The translations under genes were made by a program, and so were the position numbers. This document shows positions 1 to 8,414 of a DNA stretch of 64,000 nt, piece after piece. The notes under the pieces were generated by a model, which saw nothing but the letters and a program-made list of their open reading frames with translations, did not search any database and had not been told where the DNA came from. The DNA lies in contig NZ_CP136051.1 of assembly GCF_032999765.1 (NCBI RefSeq), positions 248,001 through 312,000 on the forward strand. Reading direction: 5' to 3'. The DNA comes from Imperialibacter roseus (GTDB taxonomy: Bacteria > Bacteroidota > Bacteroidia > Cytophagales > Cyclobacteriaceae). Numbering within the stretch: position 1 is the stretch's first letter; each line of letters opens with the position of its first letter.

Positions 1-122
1 GGCATGCAAGTCGACGGTGCTGGCAACCGATGACGACGCCGCTTAACCTGCTGGAATTACCAGTTTAGAATATTTGTTTTCGTAGGACTATTCCTTGACA
101 CTTAAATCACGAACAAACATGG

Positions 123-851
123 TTAACCGGTAGGATAAAGGCCATAATCAAGCATCCAAGAAATAGAATCTCGAATTTCGTCAAGCTTATATTTCTGCTT
201 ATGATCCGACCAACCATAAAACTTAGGCACTAAAGATTCAACGCTAAATTCGTCTTCCTCTTCAATAATCTCTTTCCAGCACGCATAGATAGTCCCAATA
301 AGTTCAACCTTGGAAGTTTTCATTGTTCTAAAGACATCAATCAGAGTTTGGATTTCCTCTCGTTGCTTGGAGAAATATCTTTCATACCACTCCTTATGGC
401 CTCCTGCCTTTCCCAAGGGCCAATATTTTTGACTGGAATCTCTACGAAACTCAAACCATTCATTCCGTTTAAATTGAGCATCAATTGATCTCATTAATTT
501 CGGATCATAAGGGCCCATAGCTTGTTTCAAAAAATTGGTATGGATAGCCATGTCAGTTGTGTTCTGGCATAGATAAATGAGTTTCTGAAGTTTGACATGG
601 CCAAGTGACCACTCTCGGTGAAGCTCATGGACAATTTCTGCCGCAAGGACTGTTCTTTTGTGATAGTCGATTCTAGTTATCTCGACTGGTTTCTGACGAA
701 CCGAAGCAAGGATTTTCATCGGGTCAATACGTGATGGGTTCGCCCTGAACTCATAGTCCCTGTAAACCTCATTAAACAGGTCGATCTGCTCCGGGGTTTC
801 AGGGAACCCAAAACCCAACGAGTTTAAAAGATGGTCTATTTTTTGATTCAT
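123..851 (-). CDS. Panacea (DUF4065-like) domain protein
   Basis: A 242-residue protein. Its middle part (about residues 75-200) shows the hallmarks of the Panacea/SocA-like antitoxin domain: an initial helix ending in KLQKLIYL, then a GPYDP segment and a late conserved tryptophan-lysine. The first 70 residues are a separate segment that I do not recognise. Panacea domains in other bacteria neutralise many unrelated toxins, so an antitoxin or chaperone-like role is likely from the family. The gene starts 7 bp after the stop of the sigma-like gene on the same strand, so the two are probably one operon. No classical toxin lies beside it, which makes the sigma-like protein the obvious partner (inference). 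Confidence 0.6.
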   Translation of the reverse strand: MNQKIDHLLNSLGFGFPETPEQIDLFNEVYRDYEFRANPSRIDPMKILASVRQKPVEITRIDYHKRTVLAAEIVHELHREWSLGHVKLQKLIYLCQNTTDMAIHTNFLKQAMGPYDPKLMRSIDAQFKRNEWFEFRRDSSQKYWPLGKAGGHKEWYERYFSKQREEIQTLIDVFRTMKTSKVELIGTIYACWKEIIEEEDEFSVESLVPKFYGWSDHKQKYKLDEIRDSISWMLDYGLYPTG

Positions 852-858
852 TATTTCA

Positions 859-1503
859 CTATTCTTCTTTGATGAACTTAAAGCCCTTCAACGCCAACTC
901 AAATCTATCCAAGACTTCCTTCTTGTAAACTCGGACAGTTGGCTGACTTATTCCAAGGTACTCCCTAAGCGCCTTTTGCAACTTCCTTGGCAGATAGCAA
1001 CCCATGTTTTCGTATGACATGTATGTTAGATAGACTACTCGATGAGTAAACGGTAATTCCTGTAATACCTCGTATTTGACCTGGTCTTCAATAGTTGCAT
1101 TTTTGGGGAGAGGAGGTATTTCTGTTACTATTCTCTCCAAACCATCAGACCATTTGCCCTCCTGCTTCTTTTTTTGGTCTCGATAAATGTTGGTTAGTTC
1201 ATTACGGGCTATGCCGTTGAGATAAACAAGAAAGGCTTTATTGTCGTCCTTAAGCTTCGCATTAGCAAAGTCAAAAAGGGGGTTTCTTGCAAACGCTGCG
1301 AAAACATTATCGACAAGATATTCAGCCACAGATGGTGGCTGACCGAACCCGGAACACCGAACTTCACAAAAACGTAGCAGATCGGATTTGAAGCGATCGA
1401 CCAATGCATAGAAAGCATTGTCACGGTCTGGGTGAGTTGTGCTCTGGAAGGTCATAAGGAGCTCCCTTGTACTGGCATTTGATAAATGTTTCCAGCTATT
1501 CAT
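859..1503 (-). CDS. Sigma-70-family (ECF-like) RNA polymerase sigma factor
   Basis: A 214-residue protein with the two-domain layout of a short sigma factor. Residues about 30-115 resemble region 2, with an aromatic/basic helix ending around NELTNIYRDQKKKQ. Residues about 150-205 resemble region 4, with an HTH near LGISQPTVRVYKKEV. An acidic linker joins them. It should direct core RNA polymerase to a small promoter set. It is the first gene of a two-gene operon with the Panacea protein and has no FecR-type anti-sigma next to it. Region 4 is diverged, so a sigma-like regulator rather than a working sigma factor cannot be excluded. Confidence 0.6.
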   Translation of the reverse strand: MNSWKHLSNASTRELLMTFQSTTHPDRDNAFYALVDRFKSDLLRFCEVRCSGFGQPPSVAEYLVDNVFAAFARNPLFDFANAKLKDDNKAFLVYLNGIARNELTNIYRDQKKKQEGKWSDGLERIVTEIPPLPKNATIEDQVKYEVLQELPFTHRVVYLTYMSYENMGCYLPRKLQKALREYLGISQPTVRVYKKEVLDRFELALKGFKFIKEE

Positions 1504-2255
1504 TCCCTATACGCAAAAGCGTTAGTCACTCTTTGTCGTAATCCAATTGACGCATCGCCGCATAAATAAAATGTGGTAAGCACAAGCAATATAAATTAAA
1601 CATTAAATATGATGCAGAATGGCAACAAATAAACCTTACGGAGACAATGCCCGAAGCTGTTCCGGCGATCGTCATTGTGTCTCTGATTAGATAGGCGCTC
1701 TCATAGGGAGTCTGTTTCTTGCGCCGGACATGTAAGCATATATCAGCGTTTCGTTGCCCTTCATTTGTAGGGATAGCTGAACTAACTTAGGTCTATCTCT
1801 TCAACGCTGAGAGTAATTGCCCCCATTGTTTATCCTTTTCTATATCATTAACCGTAGGGAATATTGGAGTGCTGAGATTCAGAAAAGACATTTTTTATTC
1901 AAGCTAACTTTAGTTTGAAAATGCCAAGGTCATTTTTCGATAGTCTTTTCCTTAAGGCAGCATAGTAATTGAATAAAAAAATTGTGATCATTCTTGAGCT
2001 TGAAAAGCTAGTCAAAAGGCTTGAACCCTAATTCTGTTTTTTTAAAGGAAATCTACGATCCTGAGTTTAGACGAATATATAATAATAAAAATATTTTTTT
2101 TGGAGTTAATAAATATAGGGAAATACCAAAAATAACCGTTGTAAGATAAAAGTATTATCATAAATCGGTAATTCTATTTTGCGGAAGTGATATTATGAAT
2201 ATTATCCATATGAACAATGACTTTTCTTGGCATAGTCGAGGCTAAAAAAAATATT
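1504..2255. other. Intergenic region with an imperfect hairpin
   Basis: No convincing coding sequence in about 750 bp; the sequence is AT-rich. The clearest structure is an inverted repeat with arms GAGACAATG at 1641-1649 and CATTGTGTCTC at 1673-1683 around a GC-richer loop. It could be a structured RNA, a terminator without a T run, or part of a plasmid origin, since it lies upstream of the iteron array. I see no replication initiator gene here. Confidence 0.4.
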
Positions 2256-2400
2256 ACCAAAATAAACCACAAAAGTGACCAAATCTGATTTTTGAAGTGA
2301 TCAAAATAGACCACAAAAGTGACCAAATATGAGTGCGTAGATGACCAAAAACGAGTGTAAAAGAGATCAAAAGTGATATTATTTCGTATCAAAAATGATC
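2256..2400 (+). repeat. Tandem 22-bp iterons, six copies plus a partial seventh
   Basis: Units start at 2256, 2278, 2300, 2322, 2344 and 2366, each exactly 22 bp, with a partial unit at 2388. Each begins A(C/T)CAAAA or ACCAAAT, and most end in AGTG, AGAG or GATG. Units 1 and 3 share ACCACAAAAGTG. A strict two-helical-turn period in directly repeated units is typical of plasmid iterons bound by Rep_3-type initiators. It sits 90 bp upstream of the first gene of a mobilisation module. No initiator gene is visible nearby, so the origin function is an inference. Confidence 0.65.
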
Positions 2401-2489
2401 CTTTAGATAAAATATACTAAAATAATTAATTGTCAATATTGACAATTGTTATTCTCCTGTGCTTCTTGACCAAAAAAAGAGAAGGACAT

Positions 2490-2762
2490 ATGTCATTGAT
2501 TTGCATTCAGGACTTGTTCCTGGTAAAACTTACCGAACAGGTTATCGACCAAACGTGCCCAACTTATAAGGGTAAACCGAAAGACCTTTGGGTGTCTCCA
2601 GAAGAAGCCATGCGGCTGCTGAGGATTAACTCGGTCACTACGCTTCTTAAGTATAAAGACACAGGTAAGGTTCGGGCTGCCAGGCTTTCTCTCAAGCACA
2701 TTCTTTACGACTCCGAGTCTATTCTAAAATTTTTGGACGATCAATCACTAAACCGATTCTAG
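2490..2762 (+). CDS. Small helix-turn-helix protein (excisionase-like)
   Basis: 91 residues from the ATG at 2490, which has AGAAGGA just upstream; an earlier in-frame start at 2430 would add an unlikely hydrophobic leader and reach almost into the iterons. The core SPEEAMRLLRINSVTTLLKY followed by a basic turn is a MerR/excisionase-type winged HTH of the HTH_17 kind. Such proteins sit next to mobilisation genes of Bacteroidota elements, where they control transfer or excision. The next gene starts 2 bp after its stop, and the iterons end about 90 bp upstream. DNA binding is likely; the target is unknown. Confidence 0.6.
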   Translation: MSLICIQDLFLVKLTEQVIDQTCPTYKGKPKDLWVSPEEAMRLLRINSVTTLLKYKDTGKVRAARLSLKHILYDSESILKFLDDQSLNRF

Positions 2763-2764
2763 CC

Positions 2765-2956
2765 ATGAATGAATATCAACTCACCGTGAAAGGTTTTAAT
2801 CACGGCTACATGCTAGCTAAGGAGAATCCGAACTTTTTACAAGAGCTATTGGACTCCATTCGAGACGCACAAAGTCCATACAGAGTTGGGCTTGTGAAGG
2901 GGATGGAGGTTGCCCAAGGGAAGGATAGAGGCAAAAATAAAGGGATGAGTTTTTAA
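2765..2956 (+). CDS. Small conserved-looking protein of the mobilisation module
   Basis: 63 residues, start 2 bp after the HTH gene, so translation is probably coupled. It has an FNHGYMLAKENP-like segment and ends in a lysine/arginine-rich tail. The same kind of tiny protein accompanies mobile-element HTH genes in Bacteroidota, but I cannot assign a function. No signal peptide or membrane segment is seen. Confidence 0.5.
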   Translation: MNEYQLTVKGFNHGYMLAKENPNFLQELLDSIRDAQSPYRVGLVKGMEVAQGKDRGKNKGMSF

Positions 2957-3062
2957 CGGTATACCCATTTGTGGGATGAAGTGCCAGCGAGGGTTTAGCA
3001 TGGTACTGAGGAAAGGAGGGGGGAGTGAGCAAGTGGGAACGGGGCAGAGCCACCGTTCGCAA

Positions 3063-3182
3063 CTTGAAAACCCCCTAAAACGGGTTTTAAGGCCGATTCA
3101 CTCCCCAAAGACTATAAGTTGACTTATAAGGTGATTTCCAAGTGACTGGTAATCAATATGTAAAGTTATAAAGTAGATTATA
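3063..3182 (+). other. Candidate origin of transfer (oriT)
   Basis: Non-coding DNA directly upstream of the accessory mobilisation protein and relaxase genes, the usual place for oriT. It contains an inverted repeat with arms AAAACCC (3067-3073) and GGGTTTT (3082-3088), then CTATAAGT and CTTATAAG near 3111-3130. A hairpin next to a nick site is the general oriT pattern. The nick position cannot be read from sequence alone. Confidence 0.4.
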
Positions 3183-3749
3183 ATGGATAGCTCCGAAAGG
3201 GTAAAAACCATCGCAATTTCAGAATTAGGCCATGCGAAGCTGGTGAAAATTAGTAAACGATGCAGCCTTCCGTTGGGTCGCTCGGCTGAGTTCTGCATCT
3301 TCTATGTTGATAAACTTAAGATCGATCCAACTAACCAAAGTGAAGGTAATCCGACGGATGCCATTGAAGCACTAAGGAATGATTTGGTGGGGTTCATAAG
3401 AACCCAGGAGAAGACCAAGCTTAATCCTATGTTAGAAAATCTATCCATGGCATCTCAGAAGATTTCAAGTGTAATGGATAACCTGCCATCGAAGGGTGAT
3501 TTCCATTTTCTCAAAGATCAAGCTGACTGGTTGAAAAAAAGCAGTGAAAGTCAGCTTAAGGAAATACGAAACTTCCAAAGCGACCTCAAATGGATTCGAA
3601 CCACTAGAATTGACCTGGCCAATAACCTTATTCGGGTATTTAGAATTTATCTGTCCGAACGGGAAAAACTCAATAGTATGCTCGATTCAAAGAAAATTAA
3701 AGAACTGGAAGAGCAGACGATAAAAAAGATGACCGAATTCGCCAGATGA
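3183..3749 (+). CDS. BfmA/BtgA-like mobilisation accessory protein
   Basis: 188 residues. The N-terminal 45 residues look like a ribbon-helix-helix DNA-binding segment (VKTIAISELGHAKLVKISKR), followed by long coiled-coil helices and a basic C-terminus. This is the layout of BfmA/BtgA-type proteins, which bind oriT and help the relaxase form the relaxosome in Bacteroidota mobilisable elements. Its stop overlaps the relaxase start by 4 bp (ATGA), so the two are translationally coupled. Family assignment rests on layout and context rather than a strong single motif. Confidence 0.6.
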   Translation: MDSSERVKTIAISELGHAKLVKISKRCSLPLGRSAEFCIFYVDKLKIDPTNQSEGNPTDAIEALRNDLVGFIRTQEKTKLNPMLENLSMASQKISSVMDNLPSKGDFHFLKDQADWLKKSSESQLKEIRNFQSDLKWIRTTRIDLANNLIRVFRIYLSEREKLNSMLDSKKIKELEEQTIKKMTEFAR

Positions 3750-4573
3750 ACATTAAGGTTTCGTCAACGGAAAAAGGCAACAACAAGGGCTCCTGCCAGC
3801 AATTGGTCGATTACCTGAATAAGGAAAATGAAAAAAAGGATATTGATACCTACCGTCACTTCTTTTCACATACCGAAGACATGGTGACTAGTTATGAAGT
3901 GCAAAGTGCTATTGATTCTAATCATCGGAAGCTATCTAAGAAGGATTCGAAGTTCTTTATGCTCACTATTTCGCCTTCTGAGCTTGAATTATGGCACATT
4001 AAATGCAGCGAAAAGGCCCTTAGGGACTATACAAGGGAAGTGATGAACGCCTATGCTGCCAACTTCAATAAGGGCTTGAAAGGAGAAGACCTGGTTTGGT
4101 TTGGTAAAATCGAAGAGTATAGGATAGATAAAAAGACCAAAGTACCTAAGCCTGGTTTACAATGGCACGTGCATGTTGTTGTCTCACGGAGAGATAACCA
4201 GCAATTTCACAAACTATCTCCTCAAAGTAACCACCGAAATACAACAATGGGGGCGGTGAAGGGTGGTTTTGACAGAAACGTACTGAGAGAACAGAGTGAG
4301 GAGGTTTTTGACAAGCTATTTCGATATGAGAGGGCCTGGAAGGACAGCTTCCTTTATCAAAATACGCTTAAAAACGGCTCAACGAAAGAAAAGGATAGAA
4401 TCACCACTATCACTGCTGCTCATAATCCTTCGACCAGTAGGAGTGGTGCGATTTTGTTCGGCAAATTATCAGCTGCCATGGCAAAGTTAAGTGCAGAAGC
4501 AGACTATGAGGAGGCTAAACGGAAGAGGTGGAGAGAGCGAGGGGAAGATGACGAGGTAACGATGGGAATGTAG
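3746..4573 (+). CDS. Relaxase/mobilisation protein (DUF5712/BtgB-like)
   Basis: 275 residues. It carries the metal-binding histidine signature HVHVVVSR at residues 141-148, matching the HxH core of MOB relaxases. Further conserved features are an N-terminal KGSCQQLVDYLNKE segment and a PQSNHRNTT segment shortly after the HxH. It should nick one strand at oriT and pilot it into a conjugation apparatus supplied by another element; no type IV secretion genes occur in this window. The length is typical of the small Bacteroidota relaxases. It looks intact, with a charged C-terminus. Confidence 0.75.
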   Translation: MNIKVSSTEKGNNKGSCQQLVDYLNKENEKKDIDTYRHFFSHTEDMVTSYEVQSAIDSNHRKLSKKDSKFFMLTISPSELELWHIKCSEKALRDYTREVMNAYAANFNKGLKGEDLVWFGKIEEYRIDKKTKVPKPGLQWHVHVVVSRRDNQQFHKLSPQSNHRNTTMGAVKGGFDRNVLREQSEEVFDKLFRYERAWKDSFLYQNTLKNGSTKEKDRITTITAAHNPSTSRSGAILFGKLSAAMAKLSAEADYEEAKRKRWRERGEDDEVTMGM

Positions 4574-4605
4574 ACTGTAATATCGACTAATATGCTGAAA
4601 TACTG

Positions 4606-4729
4606 TATTACGACATATTACAAAATATTACCCAGGCACTTTAGTTCAGTTTTGGGTAAAGGTGATTGACATCTGAAATATTCATTAATACCCAGAAATA
4701 TTATATTACTCAATATTACAAAATATTAC
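4606..4729 (+). repeat. Two arrays of 10-bp-phased TATTAC repeats upstream of parA
   Basis: Two 26-bp arrays (4606-4631 and 4704-4729) each contain three TATTAC boxes exactly 10 bp apart, with AAAA as the second spacer in both. A reverse box GTAATA lies at 4577-4582. Ten-bp phasing places the boxes on one face of the helix, as expected for cooperative binding by a ribbon-helix-helix partner protein. The second array ends one base before the parA ATG, so it probably serves as centromere-like site and operator together. Confidence 0.6.
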
Positions 4730-4730
4730 C

Positions 4731-5549
4731 ATGACCAAAGTAATCAGTATTCTCAACGAAAAGGGTGGGGTTGGCAAGACTACCACCACGTCTTCACTTG
4801 GTAGCATCCTTGCCAGCAGAGGATTTAAAGTGGTGATGCTGGATTTGGATCCGCAGGCGGATTTGACCCTGGCGTGCAAAAAAGCAGGCGAGGCCACCAA
4901 TATTTATGACATTCTGTTTGAGACTAAAAAAGTAACTGGCATCAATGTCAATCCTAACCTGGTGCTCATACCTGGGTCAAATAAAATGGCGGCGACCAAG
5001 TTCAAGACGAAGATTCAGGATGAGTATTCCCTGATGCACCCAATCACTGTTTTAAGGAGCGTTTTCAAATCGCTACTTGTGCGGGACGATATTCACTTCG
5101 TACTGATTGATTGCCCACCCAATCTTGACCTGGTGGTTCAAAATGCGCTGGCCATGAGCACGCACGTTCTCATTCCGATTGTCGCTCATTCTTTTGCCGT
5201 GAATGGAGCGTGGTCGATTGTTGATTTCATTAAGAAGTTCCGTGAATCAGATATCAATCCAGAATTAGCTCCGGTGGGTATTTTGATGAATAGCTTTGAT
5301 CAGAGATTGAATATTCACCGAGGCGTCTACGAACTGTGCCTGGAGAGTTTTCCAAATCTGCTATTCGATACAAAGATCAGGGTCAATACTAAGCTGGCTG
5401 AGAACACCCATTTGGGTCAGGAGATAGTCACATACGCCAAGGCGCTGTCGGAGGGGAAGTTCCCGAATAAATTTAGTGGGTTCGAAGACTTTACTCAATT
5501 GGCTGACGAACTTCTCGACAGACTGGGGTATAAAGAATTGGCGATATGA
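4731..5549 (+). CDS. parA: ParA-family partition ATPase
   Basis: 272 residues. The deviant Walker A motif KGGVGKTT lies at residues 11-18, followed by Walker A' (MLDLDPQADLT) and Walker B (FVLIDCPPNLD). This is the ParA/Soj ATPase that positions plasmid or chromosomal cargo on the nucleoid. There is no N-terminal HTH, so it belongs to the short type that relies on a separate small DNA-binding partner. The stop overlaps the next gene by 4 bp. The phased TATTAC boxes abut its start codon and probably mediate autoregulation. Confidence 0.85.
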   Translation: MTKVISILNEKGGVGKTTTTSSLGSILASRGFKVVMLDLDPQADLTLACKKAGEATNIYDILFETKKVTGINVNPNLVLIPGSNKMAATKFKTKIQDEYSLMHPITVLRSVFKSLLVRDDIHFVLIDCPPNLDLVVQNALAMSTHVLIPIVAHSFAVNGAWSIVDFIKKFRESDINPELAPVGILMNSFDQRLNIHRGVYELCLESFPNLLFDTKIRVNTKLAENTHLGQEIVTYAKALSEGKFPNKFSGFEDFTQLADELLDRLGYKELAI

Positions 5550-5884
5550 GCAAGGATAAATTCAAGGCACTATCTGCTCGGGGAGGAGGCCTGTTTGATG
5601 AAAAGATAACAGAGCTCAGGAATGACAGGAAGCCAGATATTGATGAGGCCAAAGTGCATACCTTCAGGATCAAGCAATCCAACATTGAGAAGCTCAAAAA
5701 CTATGTTCACCAACAGAAGTTTGTAGGCTTTCCCTATATATCTCAGGGCGAAGTAATTGATGAAGCACTGGAGAGGTTTTTTGAGAGTGTTGGACAGATA
5801 AGTGAAAGGCCTGAGGAGTTGAAGAAAAAGGAAAGAAAACGTACGGGTCGAAGGAAGAAGGAGCAGAGTGACTTTGAGCTTTAA
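5546..5884 (+). CDS. Small ParA partner, probable DNA-binding protein
   Basis: 112 residues, overlapping parA by 4 bp. Residues about 38-90 (VHTFRIKQSNIEKLKNYV, then ISQGEVIDEALERFFE) fit a ribbon-helix-helix fold, and the last 25 residues are strongly basic. Short ParA ATPases normally pair with such a centromere-binding protein, and the phased TATTAC sites upstream are a plausible target. There is no sequence match to classical ParB. Confidence 0.6.
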   Translation: MSKDKFKALSARGGGLFDEKITELRNDRKPDIDEAKVHTFRIKQSNIEKLKNYVHQQKFVGFPYISQGEVIDEALERFFESVGQISERPEELKKKERKRTGRRKKEQSDFEL

Positions 5885-5961
5885 TATTTTGGTTGAAAGG
5901 TTAAATACTAATTTCGGAGTTTTATTGTAGATCGAATCGAGAAATTAGATACTTTCAATAC

Positions 5962-6459
5962 ATGAACGACATAAAATACCACAACTTGACGAGACTTGCC
6001 ATCTTCAGTGTATTCGTTCTGTTCTTTTTTGGGTGTTCTCTGGAAGCCAGCAAAGAGAAAAATACCGATAACAGGGAAGGTACGGTTGTCAGGCAAGACA
6101 CTTCCCAGCAGACGAGAAGAGATCTTTGTGAAGTAGCTTCATTCCTGGAAATGGAAAATTTTTCAGGCGACTTTTATGTCTACGGCAGCAACATCCAATT
6201 TACATTGGGTACTGATTCTATACTTATTCCTAAGGAGATAATTGTGCTGCTTCAAGGAAAAAACATTGAGTATGTTGCACGGAGCAGAGGTATTATTGAA
6301 TTTGGATTTAACCCGACCGGAAACGGTGAAAGTGGATTATTATTAAATACAGAGCCGAATAACCCTGCAATTGATTCAGGAAATGTTAGACCTGAATTTA
6401 CTAAACTGTCGAATGAGACATGCCTGGGCTTGAATTGGTACTACCAAACCTTTCGATAG
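5962..6459 (+). CDS. Hypothetical lipoprotein
   Basis: 165 residues with a lipoprotein signal: basic start, hydrophobic stretch (about residues 11-24) and lipobox ending FFGC. The mature part begins with a charged linker and continues as a beta-rich domain with two cysteines. I do not recognise the family. It is monocistronic in appearance, between the partition genes and the AbiE-like pair, and may be cargo of the mobile backbone. Confidence 0.6.
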   Translation: MNDIKYHNLTRLAIFSVFVLFFFGCSLEASKEKNTDNREGTVVRQDTSQQTRRDLCEVASFLEMENFSGDFYVYGSNIQFTLGTDSILIPKEIIVLLQGKNIEYVARSRGIIEFGFNPTGNGESGLLLNTEPNNPAIDSGNVRPEFTKLSNETCLGLNWYYQTFR

Positions 6460-6627
6460 GGTGACTTAGCCAAGTCAAAGTAGACTTGATCCCATTCGGT
6501 TACTGACAACAACCCTTAAGCTACCTTACACACTTTTCGGAATCGAATCTCCAGTATTTCATAACGAACTTTGTCGCTTTTGTTAAGTTTTTAATATTAA
6601 AAACTTATATTATATGTCTTACGTTTA

Positions 6628-6635
6628 TATCTTTG
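6628..6635 (+). promoter_or_regulatory. Bacteroidota -7 promoter element for the AbiE-like operon
   Basis: TATCTTTG matches the Bacteroidota -7 consensus TAnnTTTG. Transcription would begin a few bases downstream, i.e. past the GTG at 6637, which supports the ATG at 6709 as the real start of the next gene. No clear -33 TTG at normal spacing was found. Confidence 0.45.
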
Positions 6636-6708
6636 TGTGGTAGTAGATGCTTCTATAGAAGTATCGAAACCTTCTGTTAGAGCAATTCCTATATCAAGTA
6701 CTTTACCT

Positions 6709-7437
6709 ATGCCAACAGCAGCATCTTTAGTAAGGAAGCAAATAGATAGGCTAGATCCCGGGTCAGTTTTTGGCTACACTGAGTTTAGTTCGAAGGATAT
6801 TGACCAAAATGCTTTGGCCATGACCTTAAGTCGGCTAAGCAACGAAGGAGTGATTGTTCGTTTGGCGAAGGGGAAGTATTACAAGCCTGAGGAATCTAGA
6901 TTTGGGAGACTGAGGCCCAGGGAATCGGCCGTTGTTGAGGCAATGACCACTCGCAATGGCAAGAAGTTTGGCTATTTAACTGGCCTGTCGGTGTACAACC
7001 GGCTTGGACTTACCTCTCAGGTATCCAATGTCCTGGAAATTGCCACCAGCAAGCAACTTCCTTCACGAGATATTGAAGGATATAAAATCAAATACCAGAT
7101 AAGGAATCTGCCCTTCAAAGAGATGGACATTCCTTTGCTACAGCTGCTCGATGCTGTAAAGGATATCAAGCGTATACCCGATGCATCTCCCAATGATGTT
7201 TTAAAAGTGCTTATGAAGAGAGTTAGTGACTTGTCAGAGAAAGAACAGAGCAGAATGGTATCATTAACGTCTTATTACAATCCAGCTACCAGAGCTTTGG
7301 TTGGCGCAATTTTGGAGCAAATAGGATCTGGCGTTTCGTTGGAAAGCATTAGCGCATCCTTGAACGGACTGACAAGGTACAACATCGGGATTGACGTACA
7401 GCTTCTGCCCACTAAGGCTAACTGGAGCATTGTATGA
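6709..7437 (+). CDS. AbiEi-type antitoxin/transcriptional regulator (DUF6088-like)
   Basis: 242 residues from the ATG at 6709. The N-terminal winged HTH includes FGYTEFSSKDIDQNALAMTL and LSRLSNEGVIVRLAKGKYY, the typical start of AbiEi/DUF6088 antitoxins, followed by a larger helical domain. The gene overlaps the nucleotidyltransferase toxin by 4 bp (ATGA). In type IV AbiE systems this protein represses the operon and counteracts the toxin without binding it. A longer reading from GTG 6637 is possible but would start upstream of the probable transcription start. Confidence 0.7.
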   Translation: MPTAASLVRKQIDRLDPGSVFGYTEFSSKDIDQNALAMTLSRLSNEGVIVRLAKGKYYKPEESRFGRLRPRESAVVEAMTTRNGKKFGYLTGLSVYNRLGLTSQVSNVLEIATSKQLPSRDIEGYKIKYQIRNLPFKEMDIPLLQLLDAVKDIKRIPDASPNDVLKVLMKRVSDLSEKEQSRMVSLTSYYNPATRALVGAILEQIGSGVSLESISASLNGLTRYNIGIDVQLLPTKANWSIV

Positions 7438-8414
7438 CTTTTCACCTTTCGCCAGAATTTGAGCCGGCTGTTCGTGCCGCCGCAGCGCACTTCAAACAAA
7501 GGGACATTTTCATTGAAAAAGACTATTGGGTCACTTTCGTTTTGAAAGCATTGTCGCAATCGGAATTTCGGGACAAAGTTATTTTCAAAGGAGGTACCTC
7601 ACTTTCGAAAGCCTTTAATTGTATTGACCGGTTTTCTGAGGACATCGATTTGGCCATCTTAAATACAGAAGGGTTGTCTGATAATCGATTGAAGAAGTTA
7701 ATCAAGGAGGTTGCGGAAAAAATTACTGAAGCCTTGAGCTACTTCGAACATCCGAATGAGGAGAAAAGAGGAAGGAACCGGAGAACTTTTTACAGCTATC
7801 AAAAAGTCATTTTTGACGATGATGGAACCAGTCCGGTAAAAAGCGATATCCAGCTTGAGATCAACTGTTTCACCAATCCAGTACCTTTTGAGGAGAAACA
7901 ATTAGATAGCTATCTGTCACAATTTTTAGCGCTCAGGGGAGAAAATCAACTCATTAAGGAGTTTCAGCTTGATCGCTTTTCAGTGAACGTGCTCAGGAGG
8001 GAGAGAACCTTCTTTGAGAAGCTGATGTCTTTGGTTCGACTTTCCTATGAAGGTCCTGAAAAGTTGAGAGAGAAAATTCGACATTTTTACGACCTGCATA
8101 AGCTGCTGCAGCTTGATGACCTAAGAGGGCAATTGTTGATCCCTGAAAACCATGAGTTGATCACACAGGTGCTAAACGATGACTATGTGAACAGTACCTT
8201 TGCAGGTGCCTGGATTGTAAAGCCCATGGCCGAGTCGCCTCTGCTTGGCAACATAAGCGAGATTTGGAGTACTTTGGAAGAGACTTATCAAAGGGAGCTT
8301 TCTCGCCTGGTTTGGTCTACTGAGGCCTTGCCGACAACCGACCACATAGTTGCCATGCTGAAAGAAATATCAGCTTTTATGGAGGGCTATAGCTTCCAAT
8401 CGGTTAATTCATAG
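7434..8414 (+). CDS. AbiEii-type nucleotidyltransferase toxin
   Basis: 326 residues. The nucleotidyltransferase signature is clear: FKGGTSLSKAF, then FSEDIDLAI about 12 residues on, giving the GS/GT motif and the DxD metal ligands at about residues 52-76. AbiEii/MenT-like enzymes transfer nucleotides to RNA targets and stall growth, often as phage-abortive-infection effectors. The toxin is translationally coupled to its antitoxin. All key residues are present, so the pair looks functional. Confidence 0.8.
   Translation: MTFHLSPEFEPAVRAAAAHFKQRDIFIEKDYWVTFVLKALSQSEFRDKVIFKGGTSLSKAFNCIDRFSEDIDLAILNTEGLSDNRLKKLIKEVAEKITEALSYFEHPNEEKRGRNRRTFYSYQKVIFDDDGTSPVKSDIQLEINCFTNPVPFEEKQLDSYLSQFLALRGENQLIKEFQLDRFSVNVLRRERTFFEKLMSLVRLSYEGPEKLREKIRHFYDLHKLLQLDDLRGQLLIPENHELITQVLNDDYVNSTFAGAWIVKPMAESPLLGNISEIWSTLEETYQRELSRLVWSTEALPTTDHIVAMLKEISAFMEGYSFQSVNS

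Noticed and set aside
1-122. Sequence start with GGCATGCAAGTCGAC, resembling a cloning linker
   Set aside because: Too short to be sure; several restriction-site-like words occur by chance in any DNA and the rest does not match a vector I know.
2174-2392. 72-codon frame on the minus strand across the iterons
   Set aside because: It is made of the repeated 22-bp DNA, has no start signal or protein features, and is explained by the iterons.
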